This document shows, piece after piece, positions 13,201 to 20,627 of a DNA stretch of 20,627 bases; within the stretch, counting starts at the first letter, position 1, and each line of letters opens with the position of its first letter. Position numbers and translations under genes: made by a program. The stretch covers positions 1-20,627 of IMG/VR virus record IMGVR_UViG_3300023184_000608. One strand, written 5' to 3'. The notes under the pieces were generated by a model. It did not search any database, was not told where the DNA came from, and saw nothing but the letters and a program-made list of their open reading frames with translations. The stretch comes from a virus.

Positions 13201-16200
13201 GTAGGACTAGAAACTGCTAATATGCTAACGCTTGAAAATACAACATTAGGCTCGACCGTTAGACTTATTGTTCCGCCTACCGTAAAGTTTCCTGTGCATT
13301 GTTCTAGATATAGTTTACCAGAACCGCCTATTGCTTTTCCATATCCACTTGGTGATCTACTTCTAATGACACCAGTAACTGCACCAGAGGTAACAGTTGA
13401 ACCAATTACGGCTATAGAGGCATATTCATCGCCAATAGTAATTGTTTGATCGCGAGAAACTCCAGCTGGCGTTACGTTTGTGCGTACCACATTTGATGAA
13501 TTTGCCGTGTAAACAAGAGCTACGTTATCAACACTTGCAAGAGGACGCATCTCTCCTTTTTGAGAATCAACGCTCCACTTTAGATCGGTATCATGCGGAT
13601 TAGAAATTGAGAATCCCTTGAATGAATCAACAAGAATGCCGTTCTTAAATCTATCCAAACCATTAGAGTCTGGAATCAATAGATCCTTGGCATTTTTTTC
13701 TAAAAGATTCAAAGATGTGTAGTACTCGAGGCGGTCAATACGGTCACGAATTGTACCAATATCACGCATCGTATAACGCTCGTTGCGAATCTTACGAACC
13801 GTGTTTGAAAGATCAGCGCGGTTAACACGACGGCCAATTTCAATTGGTAGTGATGGATATGGTGCAAGAGAGACCGTGGCAAGAGCCATCAAATCCTCTG
13901 GAACAGCCGGTGCTGCTGGACGAATGGCTGGCATACCACGAACAACTTCTACCTTACCACGTTTATCAATAGCAATGGTATCAATACGCTTCAAATAGTA
14001 ATCAGCATCGGTTGTAAAATCTTGACCTGTTGGTGAAAATTTCAAACAACCGGTTGGATTATAGAATGATGTTGAAGTGAGTGGATTAATTGAAATACCA
14101 GTAAGCGCGGTAACGCTATTAGCCGTATCAGCAATACGAGGACGAATATCCAATGAATCGCGTAAATCATAAGTAATACCATCTACTGTAGATGTGTAGA
14201 TTGGAATTTCATATGTGTAGATTTTAGATGTGTCCGTAGATGCTGTAGTATCATTTACTGGATACGAATCGACAGAGAAGAATCCTACACCAGAAGAGTG
14301 GCTATGTGTAAAGTGGTCAAAAGAAACTAGTAGACGATCACCAGACGCAATTGAAAGACTACTTGTTGACTTCTTCTTCAATTGAGCATGGTCATAATAG
14401 TTATCTCTCATGCCAGTATCAAGAATAAAATCATTAGTTACGTCGGTACCTTCTGTCAAAGTACCAAAGTTTGAACCACTCTTTTTGCGAACGGATACAA
14501 GCTTAAATCCATCGGATAGACCTAGTGGCCATGGACCAGTGGTATTAGCTGTGTATGAAGTACCACCACCGGCACCAACACGAATCTGGACTAAACGATT
14601 GCGAACAACCGATTTACCCATTTCTTGACCGTTGATTTGATTTATATGTGCTGTGATAGATAGTGGTGCACCTGTTGTGTTAAACGTCTCATTCAAATTG
14701 ATCGTTGCCGCGCGAGCGGGCGTAGATGAAATCTGAACTGTTCGTGCGCCATTGTATCCATATCCACCAAGATCAACAACTTGACCAGAAATGAATTTCT
14801 TATAGTACTTACCACTGGTAACTGTAGCCGCTGCTGTACCAAGAACTTGCAATGAAGTATCACTTGTTACCGCACTTACAATAAGATCACCAGCTGGTCC
14901 AATATGAAGAACATCGCCGACGTTGATTTTTGTTGAGAATCCAGTACCAGTTACCGTATTTGCACCAGATGTGATAGATACGCTACCAGCTGCGACTGTA
15001 TTAGCAGCACTAGTTACAACTGCATAGAAATCAGAGCGACGAGCAGATTGACTTAGTAGTGAACCGCCACCATCAAATGTTTGATTATCATCGCCCGTGT
15101 TAATAACAGCAACACCAGATGTGTCGGTTGTCTGTGTGAATGTTTTATAGAATTCAAAATCGTTTCTTATTGTTCCAGATGTGCTACGCAAAGTTTTAGT
15201 TGCGTTTGTAGGAAGACGGAAGATAGAACGATCAGTAGCAGCATCTTGTGTATTGGCTGATAGATAACGAACGTCAGCTTTTCCTGGAGTGTTTGCGTTA
15301 TATGCAAGACCTTGAACCTGAAGGAATGACTTACCAGCATTCATCTTAACGTCGGTAAGATACATTTTATAAAGCGCACTTGGTGAACCTGGTGTTCCTG
15401 TGTAGTATTCGATACCTTTCACACGCGCGGTACCAATTGTAGCACCCTTAGCACCACCTGATGGCCATGTTGTCGAGTAAACACCCAAGCTTGCAGCATT
15501 TGATTGATTATCTTTTAGATTGATAACACCTTGACCGTCAATATTCCATTTACCAACCACGTTATCAACGATGATATAATTGCCGTAATCTACAAGAGCT
15601 TTAGCATCTGCAACCGAAGCATAATCTGTTGCCTTCTGCATGTTAACACGACTAGATACAATAGTCTGAATATCATATCCCTTAACATAAGCTTTTCCTG
15701 GCTCAACAATAGCCACAAGTCTGTTTGCACTTCCGCCAGCTGCAAGAGTATATACGCCTTGGTTATTACCAGACTTTAGATTTTCTTTGATGTTGACATT
15801 TAAACCGGTAACAATATAATCACCAGATTCATCTGATGTACGTTGCGCCATGTAATCACGAATCTGTGAATACTGAGTACGATTTGATAGAGACTGAACG
15901 ACACCATCTTTTACCTGCATCAACTCGATAAAGGTATTTGATACTGTGGTATTGATATCGAGAGATTTTAGATCAACTTCTAGCTTCAAACGCGCAGCAC
16001 CTGGTGCCGCATAGTTATATGAACCAGATGCTGGATCTAGAAGTGTACTATCATCAACTTCTGTGATGATTGATTCTTTAATATCAAAACCAACACGGAC
16101 ATTTGGATATGTGTCGTACTTACTTAGAACCAGTGTTTGAGAAGGAACACGAATAAAGTGATCCTTGGCATATACAATACCAGAAGTAAATGTGGCAGCT

Positions 16201-16742
16201 ACACCATATCCTTCTGCAGGATATGTTGTTGTACCACGAACTGTATTTGCTACGAGGCCAGAACCGTCGGTAGCAATGAGAATTTCGTTGTTGGTAAAAT
16301 ATTTTCTACCGCTGCTGTTTGCAGACTGATACTTAACGAAAATTGTTTTTGTGTGTGGTGTATTGGCTTCAGAACCATCATTACTATTAACAACAAGAGC
16401 GGTAACACCAGATGTTGTACCTCTTAGTGTTTTACCAACAAATGATGATGGTGTAATCGAAACACCGGTGCTGGTTTTATCGCGCAGGCGGACGTAGTTA
16501 TAGAGCGTATCATAGCTCATATCAAAACCGCGAACTGTAGATCCTTCGGTAAAAATATGCGAAGCAAAACGGTCGATTTGGTTTTGCATGATCGTTTGCA
16601 TCTGTGTTAGTTCACGAGCCTGAACTGCTAGTCCTGGTCTAAAAAGAACACGATGAAAATTTTTGGCCTCATCAAAATCGTCGTAGTATGGATCTACGTT
16701 AAAGTTTGTTGAGAGTGTGACGGAATTTGCTTCTCCAGCCAT
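10218..16742 (-). CDS. Giant virion structural protein, DUF4815 type
   Basis: 2174 residues. The N-terminus (DPYYDDFDEAKNFHRVLFRPG, followed by AVQARELTQMQTIMQNQIDRF) is the signature of large structural proteins in T4-like cyanophages and pelagiphages annotated with DUF4815. Later landmarks fit too: a TWLGTLVLTPDSDYW...RPD segment and NGWET (about 1240-1300), PFMRSRMILFKMFGLK...FFDSTDV (about 1345-1380), FRTGTKRLRFVDNPTNS (about 1425), and DPIAQTMLI after a Gly/Cys-rich hinge (about 1505-1540). A DLYFATKDSKLPITVELREV domain follows. The protein probably forms part of the baseplate periphery where T4 encodes gp9-gp12; that role is inference. The start has GGAAGG before the ATG and lies 12 bases after the wedge gene. 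The length is large even for this group. Confidence 0.85.
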   Translation of the reverse strand: MAGEANSVTLSTNFNVDPYYDDFDEAKNFHRVLFRPGLAVQARELTQMQTIMQNQIDRFASHIFTEGSTVRGFDMSYDTLYNYVRLRDKTSTGVSITPSSFVGKTLRGTTSGVTALVVNSNDGSEANTPHTKTIFVKYQSANSSGRKYFTNNEILIATDGSGLVANTVRGTTTYPAEGYGVAATFTSGIVYAKDHFIRVPSQTLVLSKYDTYPNVRVGFDIKESIITEVDDSTLLDPASGSYNYAAPGAARLKLEVDLKSLDINTTVSNTFIELMQVKDGVVQSLSNRTQYSQIRDYMAQRTSDESGDYIVTGLNVNIKENLKSGNNQGVYTLAAGGSANRLVAIVEPGKAYVKGYDIQTIVSSRVNMQKATDYASVADAKALVDYGNYIIVDNVVGKWNIDGQGVINLKDNQSNAASLGVYSTTWPSGGAKGATIGTARVKGIEYYTGTPGSPSALYKMYLTDVKMNAGKSFLQVQGLAYNANTPGKADVRYLSANTQDAATDRSIFRLPTNATKTLRSTSGTIRNDFEFYKTFTQTTDTSGVAVINTGDDNQTFDGGGSLLSQSARRSDFYAVVTSAANTVAAGSVSITSGANTVTGTGFSTKINVGDVLHIGPAGDLIVSAVTSDTSLQVLGTAAATVTSGKYYKKFISGQVVDLGGYGYNGARTVQISSTPARAATINLNETFNTTGAPLSITAHINQINGQEMGKSVVRNRLVQIRVGAGGGTSYTANTTGPWPLGLSDGFKLVSVRKKSGSNFGTLTEGTDVTNDFILDTGMRDNYYDHAQLKKKSTSSLSIASGDRLLVSFDHFTHSHSSGVGFFSVDSYPVNDTTASTDTSKIYTYEIPIYTSTVDGITYDLRDSLDIRPRIADTANSVTALTGISINPLTSTSFYNPTGCLKFSPTGQDFTTDADYYLKRIDTIAIDKRGKVEVVRGMPAIRPAAPAVPEDLMALATVSLAPYPSLPIEIGRRVNRADLSNTVRKIRNERYTMRDIGTIRDRIDRLEYYTSLNLLEKNAKDLLIPDSNGLDRFKNGILVDSFKGFSISNPHDTDLKWSVDSQKGEMRPLASVDNVALVYTANSSNVVRTNVTPAGVSRDQTITIGDEYASIAVIGSTVTSGAVTGVIRSRSPSGYGKAIGGSGKLYLEQCTGNFTVGGTISLTVEPNVVFSSVSILAVSSPTPGDLVTLPYTHHPLIRQPYATTTRNCVGTAYTWLGTLVLTPDSDYWCDTTTRPDTNMNVDLNTDNFVWLANAWQTQWNGWETTFTGQPVLSAQSEVDQGLTYVPQADGSTDIVQNFITQSIYTSPTIQARTGTGVKATVVSSKESVGNFVKDVNIQPFMRSRMILFKMFGLKSSSRVYGFFDSTDVNRYITPLTEAEYESGLKTSSGAPAKPTAGEGSPMYTDSNGSAWGVFRLPSDTSLRFRTGTKRLRFVDNPTNSKIFGQFTTSCEAPYTAEGLMAGVSDLTLSTKRAILAQNILTETRNGETQFGTSVGGQRVVGNVPAPVGDAGDSWGGGGGGDGTAQADGGNCGGGGGCGSDPIAQTMLITALVSNKMQTSGMYLTKLDLYFATKDSKLPITVELREVDEITGNITPRVVPFSRVVLAPADVNLSDDGTAPTPVYFPSPVYLAEGKEYAMALVPAGTNPNYNAFTAVLGEKDIATQARVSEQPCTGFLFTSANQRLWVPVENEDIKFTAYHAKFEKDNTGVMVVKNENRDYLTIANTTGAFNKIGEVIYGEQLLVGTFSNTKSVNTAGVTLCYAMGVTSNATGTITSYSTSSIRIKTNSINNAFRGGETINLYNVPPTGSTTPVANKIGTCTAVKSITYPVGRSTYYDVVNYANTKLHIANTSYANSGPANSANRLFVPGYWITGQTNGYSARIVSIDNIPMDNINLQTNMIQPSNTMITAYGKFAKSTSTRDTSFNQLNINGHTEFDSPRYVLSRSNEANTSSSSATMGRNKSAEIIYNLDCRNVVASPAIDVNRISIVATHNLISSNAEIGSSEDWVKFGGNSKMRYITRRVTLADGQDAEDLRVYLAAYIPPGSDVKVYSKILSQDDNDTFADARWIPMSRDTSQGFTLTNAYSSTVNKNDYIELTYTMPDFACPSVGYSILDTSGRAINQYGANTTTGIVEYRNSTKARYVRFKYFAIKVVLTNESSTNPPRVHELRAIALQR
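11810..11827. repeat. 18-bp perfect palindrome inside the giant structural gene
   Basis: TTGTTCCTGCAGGAACAA is its own reverse complement over all 18 bases, with no loop. It lies in frame within codons for VPAGT. By simple chance about 0.1 such sites are expected in a window this size, so it is uncommon, but coding constraint may explain it. Confidence 0.5.
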
Positions 16743-16754
16743 GATACCTTCCGA

Positions 16755-18347
16755 TTAAAATTTGAGTACTAGCTTAATATTTTCTGTTTGATCGCCAGCG
16801 CGTTCAACTTTTTCTCTGTATTCAGTATATAGTATGAATCCCGTGTTACGCTGGAGAGCTGGTCCAATGCGTGACACGACTGTTGCGGTAACACCAGTTG
16901 TGCCACCCGTAATTGTTTCACCAGCTAAGAATGAATGTCCAGTGCCGTTTGTTGTTTCACGAATTACGCGAACAATACCCTTAGTTCTTGATGCGTCTGT
17001 GTTTGCAAAATAAACATTTCTTGCTTTAGCACCAGTAGACGATCCTGTAATAATTTCATCAGCTTGAAAGTCACCACTGACACCAGAAACGACTATTCTT
17101 GTACATTGGTCAATAACAGAAGCATTTGCAGTTCTACCATCAGCAAGAAGAGGGTCTCTCATTAGTCCAATGATACGGAAGTCATTGTTAGATGCGAAGG
17201 TATTAGCTTCTGAACCTACCAGATTCACGTTAATCATCACGTTATAGCCGCGCAATTCATCGACAGGATCTGATCCATGACCACCGACAGGTGGAATAAT
17301 TACATAAGCATTAGCACCTGATCCATACAGAGGATTATGACCAAATGATACGTTTGCTTGTGAGTAATCTTCGCCATTTTGAATTACGGTAATATTGTTG
17401 ATATATCCACCAGCACAATTTGACACATACGCAGACACTCTTGTCGATAACGATCTACCACTATCACCACGAATAATCACGCGAGGAGAAATATAATATT
17501 CGCTTGTGAGATCAGGTATTGTCGTGAATGCATTATTTACAGTAAGAACTCTTGATGCGCCTTTATAGTTTGTAATTGTTCTGATTTGACCAGAACCTGT
17601 TCCAGCTCTAATAAACAATGCTGAACCAGCATATGCAGCATCAAGATTTGATGCGCTTGCTTTCAAAATAAAAGATGTTGAATTTGTTACTGTAGCAAAA
17701 GTGTTTGAGTTACACAAATATCCACTGCCAGTATTACTAACAATGATCGTATTGATAGCACCGTTAGCTGCATTATCTTGAATAGTCCACTGGGCGCTGC
17801 TATCTTGACTCTGTAGCGTTTTAACTGGCATCCACGCAGGAGTCAAAAATTTTAACGCTTCACCAGCTGAAATGGTATACATGTACTTCCAACGATAGCC
17901 ATCTGCTGTTGTTGTAATTGTAGTGCCAGTTCCAGTTGGTTTAACTGTCGATGCAGAATATTTATTATTGTCGATAACTTTGTAGACGTTATTTTCATTA
18001 GTCAGCACATAAAAATTATGCTCAGGAAGACGATAATTTTCCACATCTTGCAGATTTTCATTATCGTCCCATTCGTCATAAATTGTACCTGATGTCCAAT
18101 CGTAGCGCGGCACCACATGAGAAACATCTGATGGTTGAATACGCTTGACCGACATAATGTCGCGCCATTGATTGTAGTATGTTTCCTGGTACGTGTCACC
18201 TGGAGTTGGTGGTTCCACTTCATTATTCCACGCAAAACTTTTCGCGATATAAAAATAATATCGCGTAGGAGATGTTTCACCAAACGACTCAAAAAATTGA
18301 ATCGCATTGTGAATTCGGAAATGTGAAGTGATTAATCCACCAGCCAT
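16755..18347 (-). CDS. 8: Baseplate wedge protein, gp8-like
   Basis: 530 residues. The first 100 residues match the baseplate wedge gp8 family as it appears in cyanophages: LITSHFRIHNAIQFFESF, then SPTRYYFYIAKSFAWNN, a PPTPGDT...YYNQWRDIMSVKRI segment, and DVSHVVPRYDWTSGTIYDEWDD. Further on, NFYVLTNENNVYKVIDNN and DGYRWKYMYTISAGEALKFL are also characteristic. It should form a dimer in each wedge, linking inner and outer baseplate. T4 gp8 is about 334 residues; this version is longer because of a beta-rich C-terminal half (residues 190-510) with repeated G-SG-F-A-E-ITG-STGA-type units. The ATG is three bases after the stop of the 188-residue gene with no strong ribosome-binding site, suggesting coupling. 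A hairpin-forming inverted repeat lies in codons near residue 30. Confidence 0.85.
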   Translation of the reverse strand: MAGGLITSHFRIHNAIQFFESFGETSPTRYYFYIAKSFAWNNEVEPPTPGDTYQETYYNQWRDIMSVKRIQPSDVSHVVPRYDWTSGTIYDEWDDNENLQDVENYRLPEHNFYVLTNENNVYKVIDNNKYSASTVKPTGTGTTITTTADGYRWKYMYTISAGEALKFLTPAWMPVKTLQSQDSSAQWTIQDNAANGAINTIIVSNTGSGYLCNSNTFATVTNSTSFILKASASNLDAAYAGSALFIRAGTGSGQIRTITNYKGASRVLTVNNAFTTIPDLTSEYYISPRVIIRGDSGRSLSTRVSAYVSNCAGGYINNITVIQNGEDYSQANVSFGHNPLYGSGANAYVIIPPVGGHGSDPVDELRGYNVMINVNLVGSEANTFASNNDFRIIGLMRDPLLADGRTANASVIDQCTRIVVSGVSGDFQADEIITGSSTGAKARNVYFANTDASRTKGIVRVIRETTNGTGHSFLAGETITGGTTGVTATVVSRIGPALQRNTGFILYTEYREKVERAGDQTENIKLVLKF

Positions 18348-18350
18348 GTA

Positions 18351-18917
18351 TTAGGCGCTTGCTGTATAAGTTACGTTTACAGTGTCACCGCTTGAAACGA
18401 CCTTGTCGCCACCAGTGAATAGTCCTACCGAGTAAAGAATACCGGTTGTGCCATCTTTGGTTGATACTGAGGTCAAGAACGCGCCCTTGACAGTACCAGA
18501 AGAAGTGATAGAGAATGAAACAGCCGCTGAAGTAGCCTTAGATCCAGATGATGCTGAAGACCAAGATGGAGTTGGGCGAGCAGACTGCGAATATGTTGGG
18601 TTGTATGTTGCGCCAGCTTCCAACCAACCTGTGTGTGACGACATTGTGTCACCAGCAGCAACGGCTGTGTAAGATGTGGAGCTGATTAGACCCATGTACC
18701 AAGCAGCGGTATAAGCAGAACCGGCTAGATACTTGTCTAGGAGGTCATTCTTACCAACTGTGGTTACGAGATTTGAGAACTCGTCGGCCCACTTCACATT
18801 GCCAACTTCGTCAACACACGAAACGGTATAAAAACCGGTAGCGTTTACGTCTTCACTCATACCACCGCCACGAACAACGGAAGCATCTGTCATAATATTT
18901 GCATCAATCTTTTCCAT
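18351..18917 (-). CDS. Conserved phage virion-associated protein (188 aa)
   Basis: 188 residues. The pattern [20 protein letters not shown], then [25 protein letters not shown] and a C-terminal [19 protein letters not shown] belongs to a small protein I recognise from many unrelated tailed phages, where it is placed among head, tail or decoration proteins. Its exact role is not established to my knowledge. The beta-rich, Ser/Thr/Ala-rich composition fits a virion surface protein. This is the best-equipped gene of the window: a late promoter core at 18965-18972 and GAGGAG before the ATG. It lies between two baseplate genes, which is an unusual place and may reflect insertion as a self-contained unit. 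Confidence 0.75.
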   Translation of the reverse strand: MEKIDANIMTDASVVRGGGMSEDVNATGFYTVSCVDEVGNVKWADEFSNLVTTVGKNDLLDKYLAGSAYTAAWYMGLISSTSYTAVAAGDTMSSHTGWLEAGATYNPTYSQSARPTPSWSSASSGSKATSAAVSFSITSSGTVKGAFLTSVSTKDGTTGILYSVGLFTGGDKVVSSGDTVNVTYTASA

Positions 18918-18964
18918 TTTTTTCTCCTCTGATTAATGGAATTTGTCTAAGCTATTTAGCTTGC

Positions 18965-18972
18965 TATTTATA
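18965..18972 (-). promoter_or_regulatory. T4-type late promoter core (TATAAATA)
   Basis: The minus strand carries an exact TATAAATA in the 57-base gap between the upstream structural gene and the 188-residue gene. It is about 48 bases before the ATG at 18917, leaving a leader of about 40 bases with GAGGAG near its end. A 14-base inverted repeat (AAGCTA, two bases, TAGCTT; 18949-18962) sits at or next to the expected start of transcription. The location and exact match make this the clearest promoter in the window. Confidence 0.7.
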
Positions 18973-18974
18973 TA

Positions 18975-20627
18975 TTATCCTACGCTATAAGCAAATGTCG
19001 CGTTCGATGTGACTGGAACATAATTTGTACGAAGTGTCAGATATGTATTTGAGAAAATCGCATTGACTTGATATGTAGTCGTGCTGCCACTGCCTATTGC
19101 CGCTGCAATAATTGCAGTTCCTACGCCACCAACCTGAATGTTTCCTGTGTTTGCTCTAAGCGCATTGTTTGCAAACCAAGGTGTTCCCTTTGCGATACGA
19201 ACGAGGCGTGGTGTGCCATTGAGAGCGTCGATGACAAATGGATCGTATGCCGATATTGTAGCAGAATCGTAGAAAGATGCAATATTGTTGGCCACGGTGA
19301 CCTGAACATAAGTTCCGTTGACGAGAACAATCTTAATGGCCGATGGCGCATCCGTAATAGCGACATTTGCTGTGCCGCCTGCTGGGTATGTACCAATTGC
19401 AACTTGAGTACCAGCAAGATTAATTGTATTCTCAGAAATTGCGCCAGGATATGTACCAATGGCAGACTGCTCATCGCTGGATGTAATGCTTTCAGCAGCA
19501 GTGCCTGGGTAAATGCCGGTACCACCAAACGAATCGGTTGTCGTAACATTTGCTGTGCCAAGACCAAGGAATCTGACTGTGACAGATGGATTACCATTCG
19601 CTGTGGCAACCTCTGTTCCAATGTCAACATCCTTAGACACGAATGCCGTCATAATCGCATTAGGATTTATCTCATTGTCCAAAGATGAATCGGTCGTAAT
19701 CTTAGTGCCAGAAACAATTTCGGTTGCATATACCGGTTCAAGATTTCTAACATTATGGATGTTCGAACTAGACTGCGCGAGCGTGAATGGCATCGTAGCG
19801 CCAGAACGGATGGTATATGTACCAAACATCTTTGTGCCGGCTGGATGCACCAAATTCTTTATGATATCACGGTACTTATTGACAAGTTCGCTTATCTGAA
19901 CAACGTATGAGAATTCCTGATAGTAGTAGTTGTCTTGGATCTTATTGTTCCAAGATAGGAATCCTTTGGTATCTGTATAGCGGCCTGGTAGATTTTTAAC
20001 ACCAGATACTAGAGGAGCGCCAGCACCATTGAAGGTTGTTTTTAGCTTACGATATGTAGTACCACGATTACCTGGTGTAGCTTGAATGATTACACTATTG
20101 CCTTGCGTTACGTTTTGAATTGTAGCAAGTTCGTTTCGATTGAAATTAGCGCCAGTTGATGTGAGAGCTATACTTACTATTGAACCAGGAGCATAGTCGG
20201 TACTTACAGTAGCATTACGTCCAATAAATCCGCCAACACCATCGTCAATATTTAGAATTGATGTAGTCTCGTCAACAATGCGGATTGTTGGTAGTGTGGT
20301 ATAATTATATCCAGGATTAATAATGGCAATCGAGTTGATCGAATACGTTCCTGTTGTTGAGAACGCAAACGCAGTTTGCAATGTGGAATCAGCATTAGCA
20401 GCCGCAAGTCTGATGTACGCATCAGCGCCGGGCGAAACGAAACTGCCATTTGGTTTAAATGCAGAAACGAAACTTGTATCACTCAGTACCGTATGTACGC
20501 GCAGAGTATTTGCTTGACCAGGAATACGAACTAAAAGTCCTGGTTGCAACTGAGTTTCAAATGCAGTACCAATACCGTAGATAGTATTAGATGTGGATGA
20601 GAATATCAATCTGCCTGTTAGCTTCGA
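18975..20627 (-). CDS. Virion structural protein, probably baseplate (5' end beyond window)
   Basis: The frame is open to the right edge (first codons read SKLTGR), so this is the C-terminal 550 residues of a longer protein. A TTG at 20609 could initiate but the open frame beyond it makes truncation by the window more likely. The recognisable stretch is KGFLSWNNKIQDNYYYQEFS, YVVQISELVNKYRD and NLVHPAGTKMFG (about 220-275). This block is typical of large baseplate or tail structural proteins in T4-like cyanophages. Before and after it are beta domains with the G-GT-F-T-L-PG-L-V-IPG pattern (N-terminus) and a related one at the C-terminus. Three tandem IGTYPG repeats lie in between. Position directly upstream of the gp8-like gene suggests the gp7 slot; that is inference. 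Confidence 0.75.
   Translation of the reverse strand, partial: SKLTGRLIFSSTSNTIYGIGTAFETQLQPGLLVRIPGQANTLRVHTVLSDTSFVSAFKPNGSFVSPGADAYIRLAAANADSTLQTAFAFSTTGTYSINSIAIINPGYNYTTLPTIRIVDETTSILNIDDGVGGFIGRNATVSTDYAPGSIVSIALTSTGANFNRNELATIQNVTQGNSVIIQATPGNRGTTYRKLKTTFNGAGAPLVSGVKNLPGRYTDTKGFLSWNNKIQDNYYYQEFSYVVQISELVNKYRDIIKNLVHPAGTKMFGTYTIRSGATMPFTLAQSSSNIHNVRNLEPVYATEIVSGTKITTDSSLDNEINPNAIMTAFVSKDVDIGTEVATANGNPSVTVRFLGLGTANVTTTDSFGGTGIYPGTAAESITSSDEQSAIGTYPGAISENTINLAGTQVAIGTYPAGGTANVAITDAPSAIKIVLVNGTYVQVTVANNIASFYDSATISAYDPFVIDALNGTPRLVRIAKGTPWFANNALRANTGNIQVGGVGTAIIAAAIGSGSTTTYQVNAIFSNTYLTLRTNYVPVTSNATFAYSVG
19338..19523 (-). repeat. Three tandem ~21-residue repeats (IGTYPG type)
   Basis: Units starting at 19523, 19460 and 19397 (minus strand) are 63, 63 and about 60 bases long. 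They share (I/G)-(G/T)-(T/I)-YP-(G/A) followed by Ala/Ser/Thr/Ile-rich residues and an SA or VA ending. The DNA of the second and third unit starts is nearly identical around the TAYGTACCAAT stretch on the plus strand. Confidence 0.65.

Noticed and set aside
18243-18265. Inverted repeat CGCGATAT, 7-base loop, ATATCGCG in the gp8-like gene
   Set aside because: A perfect 8-bp stem is expected a few times by chance in a window this size, it has no following T-run on the coding strand and lies within conserved codons, so no terminator or regulatory role is claimed.
19068-19688. 206-residue plus-strand cysteine-rich frame
   Set aside because: Antisense to the structural protein, with repetitive Cys produced by complementary Ala/Thr/Val codons; no start signal and no neighbours on that strand.
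1-20627. tRNA genes, CRISPR arrays, insertion sequences and attachment sites
   Set aside because: No cloverleaf-like sequence, regularly spaced repeat, transposase or terminal inverted repeat pair was found by reading both strands; a dedicated tRNA scan could still be run.

Overview
The window reads as part of a tailed-phage genome of the T4-like (myovirus) type, or of a closely related environmental prophage or metagenome contig. Three things support this. A run of baseplate and tail genes lies on the minus strand, including a gp8-like baseplate wedge protein, a 2174-residue protein with the sequence style of cyanophage/pelagiphage DUF4815 structural proteins, a tail fibre and a glycine-rich collagen-like fibre. 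Two exact copies of the T4-type late promoter core TATAAATA sit upstream of minus-strand genes. Coding is almost gap-free, with ATGA overlaps. No tRNA, CRISPR array, transposon or intergenic stretch over 100 bases was seen. The host cannot be named. A signal peptide on a periplasmic Bug/TctC-type binding protein points to a Gram-negative host, probably a proteobacterium from water.

Layout on the minus strand, in transcription order (right to left): the C-terminal part of a virion structural protein (18975-20627, open at the window edge); a late promoter and a 188-residue phage protein (18351-18917); the gp8-like wedge (16755-18347); the giant DUF4815-type protein (10218-16742); a 71-residue coiled-coil protein (10000-10215) with a second late promoter inside it; a tail fibre (8968-9996); a collagen-like glycine-rich protein (7594-8964); and a 143-residue unknown (7166-7597).

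The same strand then continues into an accessory block of enzymes (1378-7156): a PP-loop ATPase, a compact fatty-acid-hydroxylase/sterol-desaturase-type protein, a second PP-loop ATPase, a probable Fe(II)/2-oxoglutarate oxygenase, an unknown 144-residue protein, a third PP-loop ATPase paralogous to the first, and a TctC/Bug-type solute-binding protein. From the left edge, on the plus strand, come the last codons of one gene and two Fe(II)/2-oxoglutarate oxygenases (77-1377). These converge on the minus-strand block with no spacer at all.

The structural genes build the baseplate and host-contacting fibres. The enzyme block is the unusual part. Three PP-loop ATPases, three 2-oxoglutarate oxygenases, one di-iron-type hydroxylase and one periplasmic binding protein are packed together next to the fibre genes. 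I infer either a modification pathway acting on phage fibres or host envelope, or a small metabolic module. The sequence alone does not decide between these.
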